41,916 nucleotides of DNA, from positions 1-41,916 of IMG/VR virus record IMGVR_UViG_3300009109_000194. The stretch is one strand, 5' to 3'. Made by a program: the position numbers and the translations under genes. This DNA is from a virus. Below, piece by piece: positions 34,297 through 40,079 of this stretch. The notes under the pieces were generated by a model. It had not been told where the DNA came from. It saw only the letters and a program-made list of their open reading frames with translations, and searched no databases. Numbering within the stretch: the first letter of the stretch is position 1; each line of letters begins with the position of its first letter.

Positions 34297-34599
34297 TTAT
34301 TTTATCCGTGGATCAACTTGCATGATGTGGACGTTATCTTTTTCATCTCTTCGTACTGAGATTGTTTTGCCGTTCCGTACTGCATAAGAATTAGCGGCAC
34401 TATACGCGGCACATCCACCACCTATATCCCGTCTCTTTGAACTTGGGTCACTTGCTGGAACTGTGAAACCATATCCAGGACCTTTATCAAAAACCGCCTC
34501 CATCTGGCGAGACCATTTACCTCTTGAGCGACCCCTAATCGGAGGAAAATCACTCGGCTTCATTTTCTTGACTTTATAAACTACTTTTTTATTTGGCAT
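34297..34599 (-). CDS. Unknown small basic protein
   Basis: 100 residues, Lys/Arg-rich N-terminal half (VVYKVKKMKPSDFP, RGRSRGKWSRQM), then GFTVPASDPSSKRRDIGGGCAAYSAANSYA and a C-terminal beta region (KTISVRRDEKDNVHIMQVD). Possible nucleic-acid binding, no named family. It is visibly GC-richer than the left half. The gap to the upstream gene holds a good terminator (34620-34653), so it would need its own promoter, which I do not see, or read-through. Confidence 0.72.
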   Translation of the reverse strand: MPNKKVVYKVKKMKPSDFPPIRGRSRGKWSRQMEAVFDKGPGYGFTVPASDPSSKRRDIGGGCAAYSAANSYAVRNGKTISVRRDEKDNVHIMQVDPRIK

Positions 34600-34619
34600 T
34601 ACTATTACCTGTTGTTAAA

Positions 34620-34653
34620 ATATGAAAAGTATGGGGGGCATTGCGCCCCCCAT
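34620..34653 (-). terminator. Rho-independent terminator after the wHTH-like gene
   Basis: ATGGGGGGC (34631-34639) pairs perfectly with GCCCCCCAT (34645-34653) around a 5-nt loop; on the minus strand the hairpin is followed by ACTTTTCATATTTT, a T-rich tract. It starts 9 nt after the stop of the gene at 34663. The core GGCATTGCGCCC is shared with the hairpin at 31226-31265. Confidence 0.85.
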
Positions 34654-34662
34654 GATTGTTGC

Positions 34663-34917
34663 TTACGCAGAACCGTTAGCAATAGCGCGGTAACCGGCGC
34701 CAACTACGGCACGAGATGCCGTACCCATTCGATACTTCGAACTTGTGCGTCCTTTCGTATCAACACGGGTGTTGGTATAGACCGGGTGGCCTTGGAAACG
34801 AAGACTCTGAATCAGAGCGCCTGGGTTCCCAACATTCCAACGAGCAGAGATCTGCTTCGCGGTAAGTTCCTGGCCTTCCTGTAGTGCTGAAAGCACCTTT
34901 GCTGTTTTGGTTGTCAT
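34663..34917 (-). CDS. Small wHTH-like DNA-binding protein
   Basis: 84 residues. VLSALQEGQELTAKQISARW and NPGALIQSLRFQGHPVYTN look like a winged helix-turn-helix with a recognition helix and wing, followed by the basic KGRTSSKYRMG segment and a small C-terminal helix. I recall close relatives in marine T4-like phages. It is preceded by AAAGGAGTCAT and a strong sigma70 promoter (35000-35028) and ends at an intrinsic terminator, so it appears to be a highly expressed single-gene unit. Probably an early regulator. Confidence 0.75.
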   Translation of the reverse strand: MTTKTAKVLSALQEGQELTAKQISARWNVGNPGALIQSLRFQGHPVYTNTRVDTKGRTSSKYRMGTASRAVVGAGYRAIANGSA

Positions 34918-34965
34918 ATATGACTCCTTTCAAAATGGCAGATTAAGGGCCCGCCTTTCCCTATC

Positions 34966-34978
34966 CCACATAATGTGG
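34966..34978. promoter_or_regulatory. Palindromic operator-like site
   Basis: CCACAT-A-ATGTGG, two perfect 6-bp arms around one base, between a strong promoter (35000-35028) and the wHTH-like gene. Its position just downstream of the expected transcription start suits a repressor site, and autorepression by the adjacent gene product is plausible but unproven. An mRNA hairpin is the alternative. Confidence 0.45.
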
Positions 34979-34999
34979 AAATCTTTATTACAATATACT

Positions 35000-35028
35000 A
35001 TGATACACGATCTAAGGTATATTGTCAA
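35000..35028 (-). promoter_or_regulatory. Near-consensus sigma70 promoter for the wHTH-like gene
   Basis: Minus strand: -35 TTGACA (35023-35028, perfect consensus), 17-bp spacer, -10 TATCAT (35000-35005). It lies in the 121-nt gap upstream of the gene at 34663-34917. It lacks the TCAAGCACTTA upstream box of the other three promoters, so it may be host-driven at once on infection. Confidence 0.85.
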
Positions 35029-35038
35029 GTGTTTTGTG

Positions 35039-35278
35039 TTATTCTTCGATAATGTCGACGTCTTTTATCGGAAGTACAAAAGTCCAACCTTTTTTGCTGT
35101 CCTTAACTTCATATACTTCTGTTTCGTAATCTACTGCAATTACAGTTCCTTCTCTCACTAGCACTTTCTCATTGGTAATGGGCACGTCAGCAAGCGAATA
35201 AAAACCGCCTGGTCGACCCCACTCATCTACAGGAAATAATTTCTTGTAGGTACATTTTGGTGTATCATAATCACTCAT
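35039..35278 (-). CDS. Unknown small acidic protein
   Basis: 79 residues. Beta-rich with VREGTVIAVDYETEVYEV and a C-terminal GWTFVLPIKDVDIIEE, suggestive of a small SH3-like barrel. No named family. It is the last gene of its unit, about ten bases upstream of a strong minus-strand promoter, and lies 9 nt downstream of an exported-protein gene. Confidence 0.7.
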   Translation of the reverse strand: MSDYDTPKCTYKKLFPVDEWGRPGGFYSLADVPITNEKVLVREGTVIAVDYETEVYEVKDSKKGWTFVLPIKDVDIIEE

Positions 35279-35287
35279 TATTTTCTC

Positions 35288-35866
35288 CTATTTTTCAAAA
35301 TCTGCAAAGTATTTCTGCCAAGTTTCCTTTGATTTTGCGTTGTCCTGAGTTAATTTCCCTGATTTCATACCATTGCCACTGTATTCAATATTTAGATAAT
35401 TACCCGGAAAAACAATATGTTGGGTATCAATGGGAACGCCATTTCCGCAAACAAAATAAAATGATGGCATATCAATTCGTTGTTCGCCTCGATGTATTTC
35501 CCAACATTTTATTTTCTTACCACTATTCCATTCCTTCCACTGCCTGCAATACTTGTCGTTTTCAAAAGTAACAGTTCCTTTTGACCAGTCCTTGCCATTT
35601 AATTTAGGCATCCAGCCAACAGTCTTTTTATTTGTAGGATAATAGATCGCAAAAGTGCCCCAACTATCAACTGATAGGAGAGTATTACCAGATAGAAGTT
35701 GTTCAATCTCGGCCGTGTTTAATTTTGTTTCTGCTTTGCCTCTCCACGTTACACCTTTTTCAGCGGTGCAATTATGTAGACGAGTGTTTTTGGCTTTTAT
35801 TTCATTTATGTCAGCAATTGCTGACATAGATAAAAGCAATGTTACTGCGAATAGTATTTTTTTCAT
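35288..35866 (-). CDS. Exported protein of unknown function
   Basis: 192 residues from the ATG at 35866. The frame is open 16 residues further upstream, but the extension overlaps the preceding gene and the signal peptide MKKILFAVTLLLSMSAIADI starts exactly at 35866, with GGGACTGATTAAC before it. Predicted cut after ADI or SAIA. The mature part is beta-rich with Trp and Cys pairs (HNCTAEKGVTW, KYCRQW, KKIKCWEI, YFVCGNG), so disulfides are likely. It is a candidate periplasmic phage protein (for example inhibitor, lysis or exclusion factor); family not recognised. Confidence 0.78.
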   Translation of the reverse strand: MKKILFAVTLLLSMSAIADINEIKAKNTRLHNCTAEKGVTWRGKAETKLNTAEIEQLLSGNTLLSVDSWGTFAIYYPTNKKTVGWMPKLNGKDWSKGTVTFENDKYCRQWKEWNSGKKIKCWEIHRGEQRIDMPSFYFVCGNGVPIDTQHIVFPGNYLNIEYSGNGMKSGKLTQDNAKSKETWQKYFADFEK

Positions 35867-35867
35867 G

Positions 35868-36092
35868 TTAATCAGTCCCTCTCCATTTAAGTTGAAATTC
35901 TTTGCGCGGACCATAGAGTTCGTTCTTCTCGTCCCGGCGTTGCTGTTCTTCTACTTCTTCAGAATTGAAGTCATCCGTATCTTCAACCATTTTAAATCCA
36001 AGATTAGAAAGATATTCAATCATTGATTGTGGATGAAACGAACACACTCGTTCGCCATACTCGTTATAAAAACCTGGTCCTTTATATGTCAT
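35868..36092 (-). CDS. Unknown small acidic protein
   Basis: 74 residues. N-terminal GPGFYNEYGERVCSFHPQS and a very acidic middle (MVEDTDDFNSEEVEEQQRRDEKNE). No known motif. The stop is two bases before the exported-protein ATG, and its start overlaps the stop of the 51-codon gene upstream (ATGA), so the run is coupled. Confidence 0.7.
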   Translation of the reverse strand: MTYKGPGFYNEYGERVCSFHPQSMIEYLSNLGFKMVEDTDDFNSEEVEEQQRRDEKNELYGPRKEFQLKWRGTD

Positions 36093-36244
36093 TGCAAACT
36101 CTCCAATATTTCGTCAATATCAAATGCGAGCACAGCATCCTCTGGGAGGGTATGCTCAATTGCAACTATGTCCTCATCGGACATTTCTGCCAGCTTGTCT
36201 TTAATAAACTCGCGTGTCATCCAAAATAATCGTTCAGCATCCAT
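36089..36244 (-). CDS. Small acidic protein, 51 residues
   Basis: Below a 60-residue cut-off, yet well supported. The ATG at 36244 overlaps the stop of the HAD gene (TAATG), and its TGA overlaps the ATG of the gene at 35868-36092 (ATGA), leaving no gap. The product starts MDAERLFWMTREFIKDKLAE and ends DAVLAFDIDEILESLQ; it is amphipathic, helical and acidic, with a repeating DEDI/DIDEI character. Function unknown; it could be a small inhibitor or adaptor. Confidence 0.78.
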   Translation of the reverse strand: MDAERLFWMTREFIKDKLAEMSDEDIVAIEHTLPEDAVLAFDIDEILESLQ

Positions 36245-36684
36245 TAAAAGTCTCCATTATCGACTTGAAATACGCGGAGTCCATTGCGTCTCCACATGTC
36301 CACAACTCTGTTTCTGTCGTCAAATGCCATTGTAGGATTGAATCCAAACTTCTTCATATCCGCAAGCATATTTTCTTTAACCTCAGAATCGGAATGGTAT
36401 TGTTCCCACATACCTCGGAACAATGCTAGGTCGTACTTAACACCAGCATCTTTTAATTGCTTGAGCGTCAAGTCTTTGTCTTGCTCAAGCCGCCCTGTGG
36501 AAATAATAATACGATGCCCTGCCTCTTTCAGCAATTTGGCCATCATCACGACATCCTTGTTGGGAGTGTCCCAGATCATGTCCGCACGAAAGGCTTTCCA
36601 ATCTTTCGGTTTTTGCTCAACATGATGGCGCCGATGGTCAATGTCCATCAGCGTCCCATCCACATCAAAGATGACATCTGCCAT
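36244..36684 (-). CDS. HAD-superfamily phosphatase, 3'-phosphatase domain of polynucleotide kinase type
   Basis: 146 residues from the ATG at 36684, two bases after the upstream stop; the frame is open 17 residues upstream but that part overlaps the GIY-YIG gene. VIFDVDGTLMDIDHRR at 4-19 carries the catalytic Asp pair, IIISTGR is motif II, and PTMAFDDRNRVVDMWRRNG is motif III/IV. The pattern, including KDWKAFRADMIWDTPNKDV, matches the phosphatase half of T4 PseT-like enzymes and related phage HAD proteins. No kinase domain (no Walker A) is present, so it may remove 3' phosphates at nicks or simply act on nucleotides. Confidence 0.82.
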   Translation of the reverse strand: MADVIFDVDGTLMDIDHRRHHVEQKPKDWKAFRADMIWDTPNKDVVMMAKLLKEAGHRIIISTGRLEQDKDLTLKQLKDAGVKYDLALFRGMWEQYHSDSEVKENMLADMKKFGFNPTMAFDDRNRVVDMWRRNGLRVFQVDNGDF

Positions 36685-36685
36685 A

Positions 36686-37129
36686 TTATTTCCCATTGAT
36701 ATTCCACACAGGTTTAAACCGTTTAAGTAGTGCATCTTCTTCCTGATCCACTAAATTAATTTCACGTGTAACCTGTTCTCCAAGTAACATATACGATTGT
36801 TTGATACTATCACAAACTCTTCCGTATATTTTAATCTCTTGCCCACTGTTGATTGTATCTCTTATCAGTTTCGCTTTATTGATCCCAGTGGCACTTCCTC
36901 CACGCCATCCTCCGCGATGTTCACCTAGTCGTTTATTGATGCCCTTACTAGCCATGCCTATGTAAACAACTGAATCGCCAACTACCCAGGCATATATTTG
37001 TCCTTGCGATAGTTTAAATTCTGGATCCTCTATCTTGTATTTGACTTCTTCTCCATCAAGATAGATACTGCCCGCCGGCCGGAAGGCGTACTCTTGTAAG
37101 TCTTGTAGCCGGCAGGAAGTAAATTCCAT
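36686..37129 (-). CDS. GIY-YIG nuclease-domain protein
   Basis: 147 residues. QIYAWVVGDSVVYIGMASKG at 44-63 matches the GIY...YIG pair with the first Gly-Ile-Tyr changed to Gln-Ile-Tyr. Then NKRLGEHRGGW gives Arg67, Glu70 and His71, and a later Glu in LLGEQVTREI could be the metal-binding Glu. It ends FKPVWNIN. The 40-residue N-terminal extension is unusual for the family. Possibly a homing-type or DNA-repair nuclease. It is in a coupled run with its neighbours. Confidence 0.75.
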   Translation of the reverse strand: MEFTSCRLQDLQEYAFRPAGSIYLDGEEVKYKIEDPEFKLSQGQIYAWVVGDSVVYIGMASKGINKRLGEHRGGWRGGSATGINKAKLIRDTINSGQEIKIYGRVCDSIKQSYMLLGEQVTREINLVDQEEDALLKRFKPVWNINGK

Positions 37130-37132
37130 TTG

Positions 37133-37456
37133 TTATATCTTCTCGAGCATCGTCCCCGGAACACGCCATGAGCCATACTGCCCGCAATCAACAACTACGC
37201 GAGTCCGTTTGACTTCCACAACATCGCCCGTCATCTGCTTCGGAACACGGCCACGGTTAGTCTTACGACCACTCGTTACCATAACACGGTCACCTGGCTG
37301 TAGAGCACCAATACGTGCCTTACCCTTGCGGCGGCGTGCCTCCATGACCAGTTTGCTTACAGCCTTCAACTGATCCATGTCCATTGCGTCAAAGTCCACT
37401 CGATGAAGAGCGTCGATTGCTTCTTTGTTTTTCTCTTGTTCGTTAAAGCCTTCCAT
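37133..37456 (-). CDS. Unknown small basic protein
   Basis: 107 residues from the ATG at 37456. A longer frame to 37501 overlaps the 53-codon gene and is not preferred. An N-terminal acidic helix (NEQEKNKEAIDALHRVDFDAMD) precedes a basic, KOW-like part with KLVMEARRRKGKARIGALQ, PGDRVMVTSGRKTNRGRV and MTGDVVEVKRTRVVVDCG, ending SWRVPGTMLEKI. The PGDRV-x-G-x-R-x-x-G pattern resembles small beta-barrel nucleic-acid-binding proteins (KOW/SH3). Ribosome site GGGG about ten bases upstream. Confidence 0.75.
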   Translation of the reverse strand: MEGFNEQEKNKEAIDALHRVDFDAMDMDQLKAVSKLVMEARRRKGKARIGALQPGDRVMVTSGRKTNRGRVPKQMTGDVVEVKRTRVVVDCGQYGSWRVPGTMLEKI

Positions 37457-37457
37457 A

Positions 37458-37619
37458 TTAATACCCCGTAAGTATCTTAAGGTTGATTTCATTTGCATCA
37501 CACATCTCGATAATCTCGTCGTTAGTCATCCACTTGGCGACCATTACTACGAAATTATCAGGATCCAGTAATCCTTCCTGTACTGCTTCACAAAGACGTT
37601 CACGTGCATCGCGGTCCAT
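37458..37619 (-). CDS. Small acidic protein, 53 residues
   Basis: Below a 60-residue cut-off. Its ATG (37619) overlaps the stop of the gene at 37619-37909 (TAATG), and its TAA at 37458-37460 is one base before the ATG of the KOW-like gene. It starts MDRDARERLCEAVQEGLLDP and ends CDANEINLKILTGY, helical and acidic. It fits the small-early-gene pattern of phages. The tight packing is the main evidence. Confidence 0.75.
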   Translation of the reverse strand: MDRDARERLCEAVQEGLLDPDNFVVMVAKWMTNDEIIEMCDANEINLKILTGY

Positions 37620-37909
37620 TAGAAGTACCTCACGCGAGTGGAATCTGTGTTTTCGAATATATCCGTTTTGTCGCGCCGTATACCGGGCAATGCTCCTTTC
37701 GGAACTTCGTTTTCAGTCAAGTAGCCAAATCCCTTGTAATTGCCGGAGTCCATAAGGACTTGCTCAACCATCAGCATCACGCCTTGTCGCCAGTAGCGAT
37801 CAACAGGAACGTATTTGCTTTCTACTTCGCTCCAACGCATGGACGCTTCAAGGGCTCGATTTGCTATACCCTTGACTTTTTCAACTTCGATTGTCTTTCG
37901 ACTTGCCAT
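37619..37909 (-). CDS. Unknown early protein
   Basis: 96 residues, basic and helical at the start (RKTIEVEKVKGIANRALEASMRW), then MLMVEQVLMDSGNYKGFGYL and a basic end with GIRRDKTDIFENTD. Function unknown. It is the first gene of a unit reading 37909 to at least 36686, downstream of the strong sigma70 promoter at 37943; GGAGCAAATAA serves as ribosome site. Confidence 0.75.
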   Translation of the reverse strand: MASRKTIEVEKVKGIANRALEASMRWSEVESKYVPVDRYWRQGVMLMVEQVLMDSGNYKGFGYLTENEVPKGALPGIRRDKTDIFENTDSTRVRYF

Positions 37910-37942
37910 TTATTTGCTCCAGTAAATTAGCATCATACCACT

Positions 37943-37995
37943 ATTATAGCAAATATAGACGAATTGTCTACTATTTTTGTGCTGTAAGTGCTTGA
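37943..37995 (-). promoter_or_regulatory. Sigma70 promoter with upstream box, for the small-gene unit
   Basis: Minus strand: extended -10 TGCTATAAT (core 37943-37948), 16-bp spacer, -35 TAGACA (37965-37970), upstream box TCAAGCACTTA (37985-37995) exactly 14 bp from the -35 element. The best match of the three. It drives the coupled run 37909 to 35288 or so. Confidence 0.82.
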
Positions 37996-38045
37996 TTCTG
38001 CTGGATTTTTAAGATTTTTGTAAGTGCTTGATTTTAAAGGGTTTT
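37983..38045. repeat. Intergenic repeat, copy 2 (about 62 bp)
   Basis: Plus-strand reading begins TAAGTGCTTGATTCTGCTGG and ends TAAGTGCTTGATTTTAAAGG. Two perfect copies of the 11-bp box are at 37985-37995 and 38021-38031, 36 bp apart. It aligns with copy 1 at 32915-32977. Repetition of the box suggests cooperative binding of a dimer or a pair. Confidence 0.8.
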
Positions 38046-38464
38046 CAGAAATCGCTAGAATCAGCGATTTTTGCGCTTTCTAAGTATTTTCCCAAGTCGT
38101 GACCATTCAGATAAAACATCGTAGCCAGTTTTTCATCAAATATTGAGATATTCATATATTTCTGTATTCTGCCCATTTTGTTGACATGTATGAAATATGG
38201 GCTCGGCATGCGTTTATCCAAGTCCAGATATAGGCGTTGTTTTCCTGTTACAGATACAGTACTGAGATCAAATCTGTATTCTTTTAGTTTTAACTCTTTT
38301 GTGAATGTAAGATAACCTGGTTTTGTGAGTCGCAGACCACTAGAACCTCTGACATTATACCACCAAAACAGAGTATACTTTCGTATATTTTCTGTGTTGC
38401 GTGGGATATCCAAGAGATCCATAAATTTAATAGTATAATCATTTTTATTTAATCTGTTACTCAC
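38045..38464 (-). CDS. Unknown protein
   Basis: 139 residues, not recognised. N-terminal SNRLNKNDYTIKFMDLLDIPRN suggests a helix, then a long beta-rich part (YLTFTKELKLKEYRFDLSTV, LYLDLDKRMPSPYFIHV) and a helical end (EKLATMFYLNGHDLGKYLESAKI). No signal or membrane segment. The start overlaps the upstream gene by 8 nt. It is the last gene of the late-promoter unit. Confidence 0.72.
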   Translation of the reverse strand: MSNRLNKNDYTIKFMDLLDIPRNTENIRKYTLFWWYNVRGSSGLRLTKPGYLTFTKELKLKEYRFDLSTVSVTGKQRLYLDLDKRMPSPYFIHVNKMGRIQKYMNISIFDEKLATMFYLNGHDLGKYLESAKIADSSDF

Positions 38465-38750
38465 CTTTTTCTACTTTCTTACCTTCTGATAATAAGAAGA
38501 CTTCGAACTTATTAGTTCTGAATTGCTGATTTAATTTTTTTGCTAGGTTATGTGCGTGTCCTGGATTACCAAATACAACTCGTTTATATTTTGGCCCAGG
38601 GTAATTGACAAGTAAGTTGCTAGTTTTTAAATTAATAGGCTGACCATCATAAAACACCGCCCAAATGCCTTCTACTTTTAGTATTTGGTCGGATTTATAT
38701 GTGTCTTTATTTGTATGCTCTAAAATTACTTCTGGTTTAGGCCTGCTCAT
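38457..38750 (-). CDS. Unknown small protein
   Basis: 97 residues, with a beta-rich core (ILKVEGIWAVFYDGQPINLK, YKRVVFGNPGHAHNLAKKLNQQF) and a basic end. The WAVFYDGQPI and KYKRVVF pattern recalls the FWILSKDGKSIG and PLRFIKF segments of the protein at 39028-39516, possibly a distant relative. AGGAGTGACTTAAACTA precedes the ATG, downstream of the late-promoter octamer. Confidence 0.7.
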   Translation of the reverse strand: MSRPKPEVILEHTNKDTYKSDQILKVEGIWAVFYDGQPINLKTSNLLVNYPGPKYKRVVFGNPGHAHNLAKKLNQQFRTNKFEVFLLSEGKKVEKGE

Positions 38751-38769
38751 TAGTTTAAGTCACTCCTGT

Positions 38770-38793
38770 ATAGTTATATACGTATATAACTAT
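38770..38793. promoter_or_regulatory. 24-bp perfect palindrome in the leader
   Basis: ATAGTTATATAC and its exact inverse GTATATAACTAT lie back to back with no loop, between the stop of the gene at 38808 and the start at 38750. It overlaps the octamer at 38791-38798 by three bases. It can be a binding site for a dimeric protein or a 5'-leader hairpin. AT-rich, so unlikely to be a terminator. Confidence 0.7.
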
Positions 38794-38798
38794 TTATC
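38791..38798 (-). promoter_or_regulatory. T4-late-promoter-like octamer GATAAATA
   Basis: Minus strand reads GATAAATA, one base from the T4 late consensus TATAAATA and matching NATAAATA used by related marine phages. It is 41 nt upstream of the ATG at 38750 in an intergenic gap, where a transcript would start in or just after the palindrome. It is the best late-promoter candidate in the window. Confidence 0.55.
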
Positions 38799-38807
38799 GT
38801 GGCTTAA

Positions 38808-39047
38808 CTAGAACTCTCCGGCGTCAAACTCTACTTCTATTACTTGATTTTGTATGATTTGGTCTTGTAATTGTATGATTTGCTCTTGACAAGTAGCGAT
38901 ATGTGTCAAAAGGACCGCTAACGAGTGTTCTAAATCATTACAATGTTGTTTGCCTATTCTTAATTCACTTTGCCCACTATGCTTTAGTCCAGCAATTTGG
39001 TGTAGCAAGTTTTCAATAGGGCGTAGGTTAAGTTGTGGACTTGACAT
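38808..39047 (-). CDS. Small helical (coiled-coil) protein
   Basis: 79 residues. A long helix rich in Gln, Leu and Ile (LEHSLAVLLTHIATCQEQIIQLQDQIIQ) with heptad-like spacing suggests a coiled coil. It ends VIEVEFDAGEF, an acidic end as in many small phage proteins. Two Cys. Overlaps the upstream gene by 20 nt. Function unknown. Confidence 0.72.
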   Translation of the reverse strand: MSSPQLNLRPIENLLHQIAGLKHSGQSELRIGKQHCNDLEHSLAVLLTHIATCQEQIIQLQDQIIQNQVIEVEFDAGEF

Positions 39048-39516
39048 ACTTTAATGCTTCCTTTGCATCCTCTACTGACTTGTATGGACCTTTGTATCCA
39101 TATCTATCTAGCGTAATAAGTTTTGGACAGTATGCAGTAGTCCAACCTATCTTATTAAAGTTTATAATATAGTGCCCGGCACAAAACCAACACTTGCTGT
39201 CCTTGCGTTTAGTAAACATTGGTAGTTTACGTGCTAGGTCAAATATTGTATTGTATCCATTTTTGGAATTGATAGGGTAGTTGTATACTTCTTCTTCTAC
39301 TTTTGTATCGCGAGTATTCTCTTTATTAAATTTAATAAACCGTAAGGGATATTTCTTTAATAAGTTTTTCTTATTCTCAAAGGCACTTTTGCGACCGTTT
39401 GCTGTTATAACGAACGCATCGCCTAATTTGTTAAGCATGCCTATACTTTTACCATCTTTAGAAAGGATCCAGAAACGATCCTTTATTAATGGTTTTGCTA
39501 TTGTGTCTTTTGTCAT
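39028..39516 (-). CDS. Unknown protein with FWILSKDGKSIG domain
   Basis: 162 residues. RFWILSKDGKSIGMLNK and AFVITANGRKSAFENKK form a beta hairpin domain; KYPLRFIKF follows; the second half has DSKCWFCAGHYIINFN and LDRYGYKGPYKSVEDAKEAL. CxxC plus His may bind a metal, though only one CxxC is visible. From memory, similar sequences occur in marine T4-like phages without function. ATGA overlap with the gene upstream. Confidence 0.72.
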   Translation of the reverse strand: MTKDTIAKPLIKDRFWILSKDGKSIGMLNKLGDAFVITANGRKSAFENKKNLLKKYPLRFIKFNKENTRDTKVEEEVYNYPINSKNGYNTIFDLARKLPMFTKRKDSKCWFCAGHYIINFNKIGWTTAYCPKLITLDRYGYKGPYKSVEDAKEALKYVKSTT

Positions 39517-39791
39517 CGTCCTATGTCCTTGATGCAGTCTTCGCTAATCACCATATATGGACCTTTATTAAAGGCCGGCGCAATAGTGTGATTAGACTTA
39601 TATGATTTTCGTTTTGGTAATGCGCCTAGAACTCTAGAGTCGTGTGAGGGAATATCTTTTGTAGGGCAGTTTGTTTCGTAATTAGGAAAAGGATTCACAG
39701 TAGAAGTAAATCTTATTTTCTTTTTTCGGCCTATTGCTTTATTGCGTCTCTTACGATACGCCGCCGCCATACGTTCTTGATATGTGTTCAT
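39513..39791 (-). CDS. Unknown small basic protein
   Basis: 92 residues, strongly basic at the start (RKRRNKAIGRKKKIRF), then PNYETNCPTKDIPSHD and ALPKRKSYKSNHTIAPAFNKG. Probably nucleic-acid or ribosome associated; no named family. Overlaps the next gene by 4 nt. Confidence 0.7.
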   Translation of the reverse strand: MNTYQERMAAAYRKRRNKAIGRKKKIRFTSTVNPFPNYETNCPTKDIPSHDSRVLGALPKRKSYKSNHTIAPAFNKGPYMVISEDCIKDIGR

Positions 39792-39797
39792 TTAATG

Positions 39798-40079
39798 CTA
39801 TTTGTCCTTCAAGTATTCTAATGTTTCAGACAACTGTGGTTTTCGATCTTTAAATTTATCAATGGTATCTTTCCATTGTTTTTTATCAGTAACAAAATTA
39901 GGGTATGCACCTATTGCTTTTCCTATAGTACGATCCAACTCATCCATAGTAGTTAAATCTTGTTTTGCTTCTAATACTTTGCGTTTAGCATCCAAACCAA
40001 ACGTATTCTTAAACCAGATGTTTAGTCTATCGCTAATGTTTACTACTTTTCTAAACGTTTTTCTACTGATTATCTTCAA
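39798..40079 (-). CDS. Unknown small basic protein next to gp4
   Basis: 93 residues, helical and Lys-rich (RKTFRKVVNISDRLNIWF, DAKRKVLEAKQDLTTMDELD, DTIDKFKDRKPQLSETLEYL). Its start overlaps the gp4 stop (ATGA). It may be a phage accessory protein; no motif is recognised. Confidence 0.72.
   Translation of the reverse strand: MKIISRKTFRKVVNISDRLNIWFKNTFGLDAKRKVLEAKQDLTTMDELDRTIGKAIGAYPNFVTDKKQWKDTIDKFKDRKPQLSETLEYLKDK

Noticed and set aside
34244-34297. A 17-codon frame (MEALCLVMLVMALHVFL) on the minus strand with TAATG overlap.
   Set aside because: Hydrophobic and suggestive of a leader peptide, but too short to support without conservation data.
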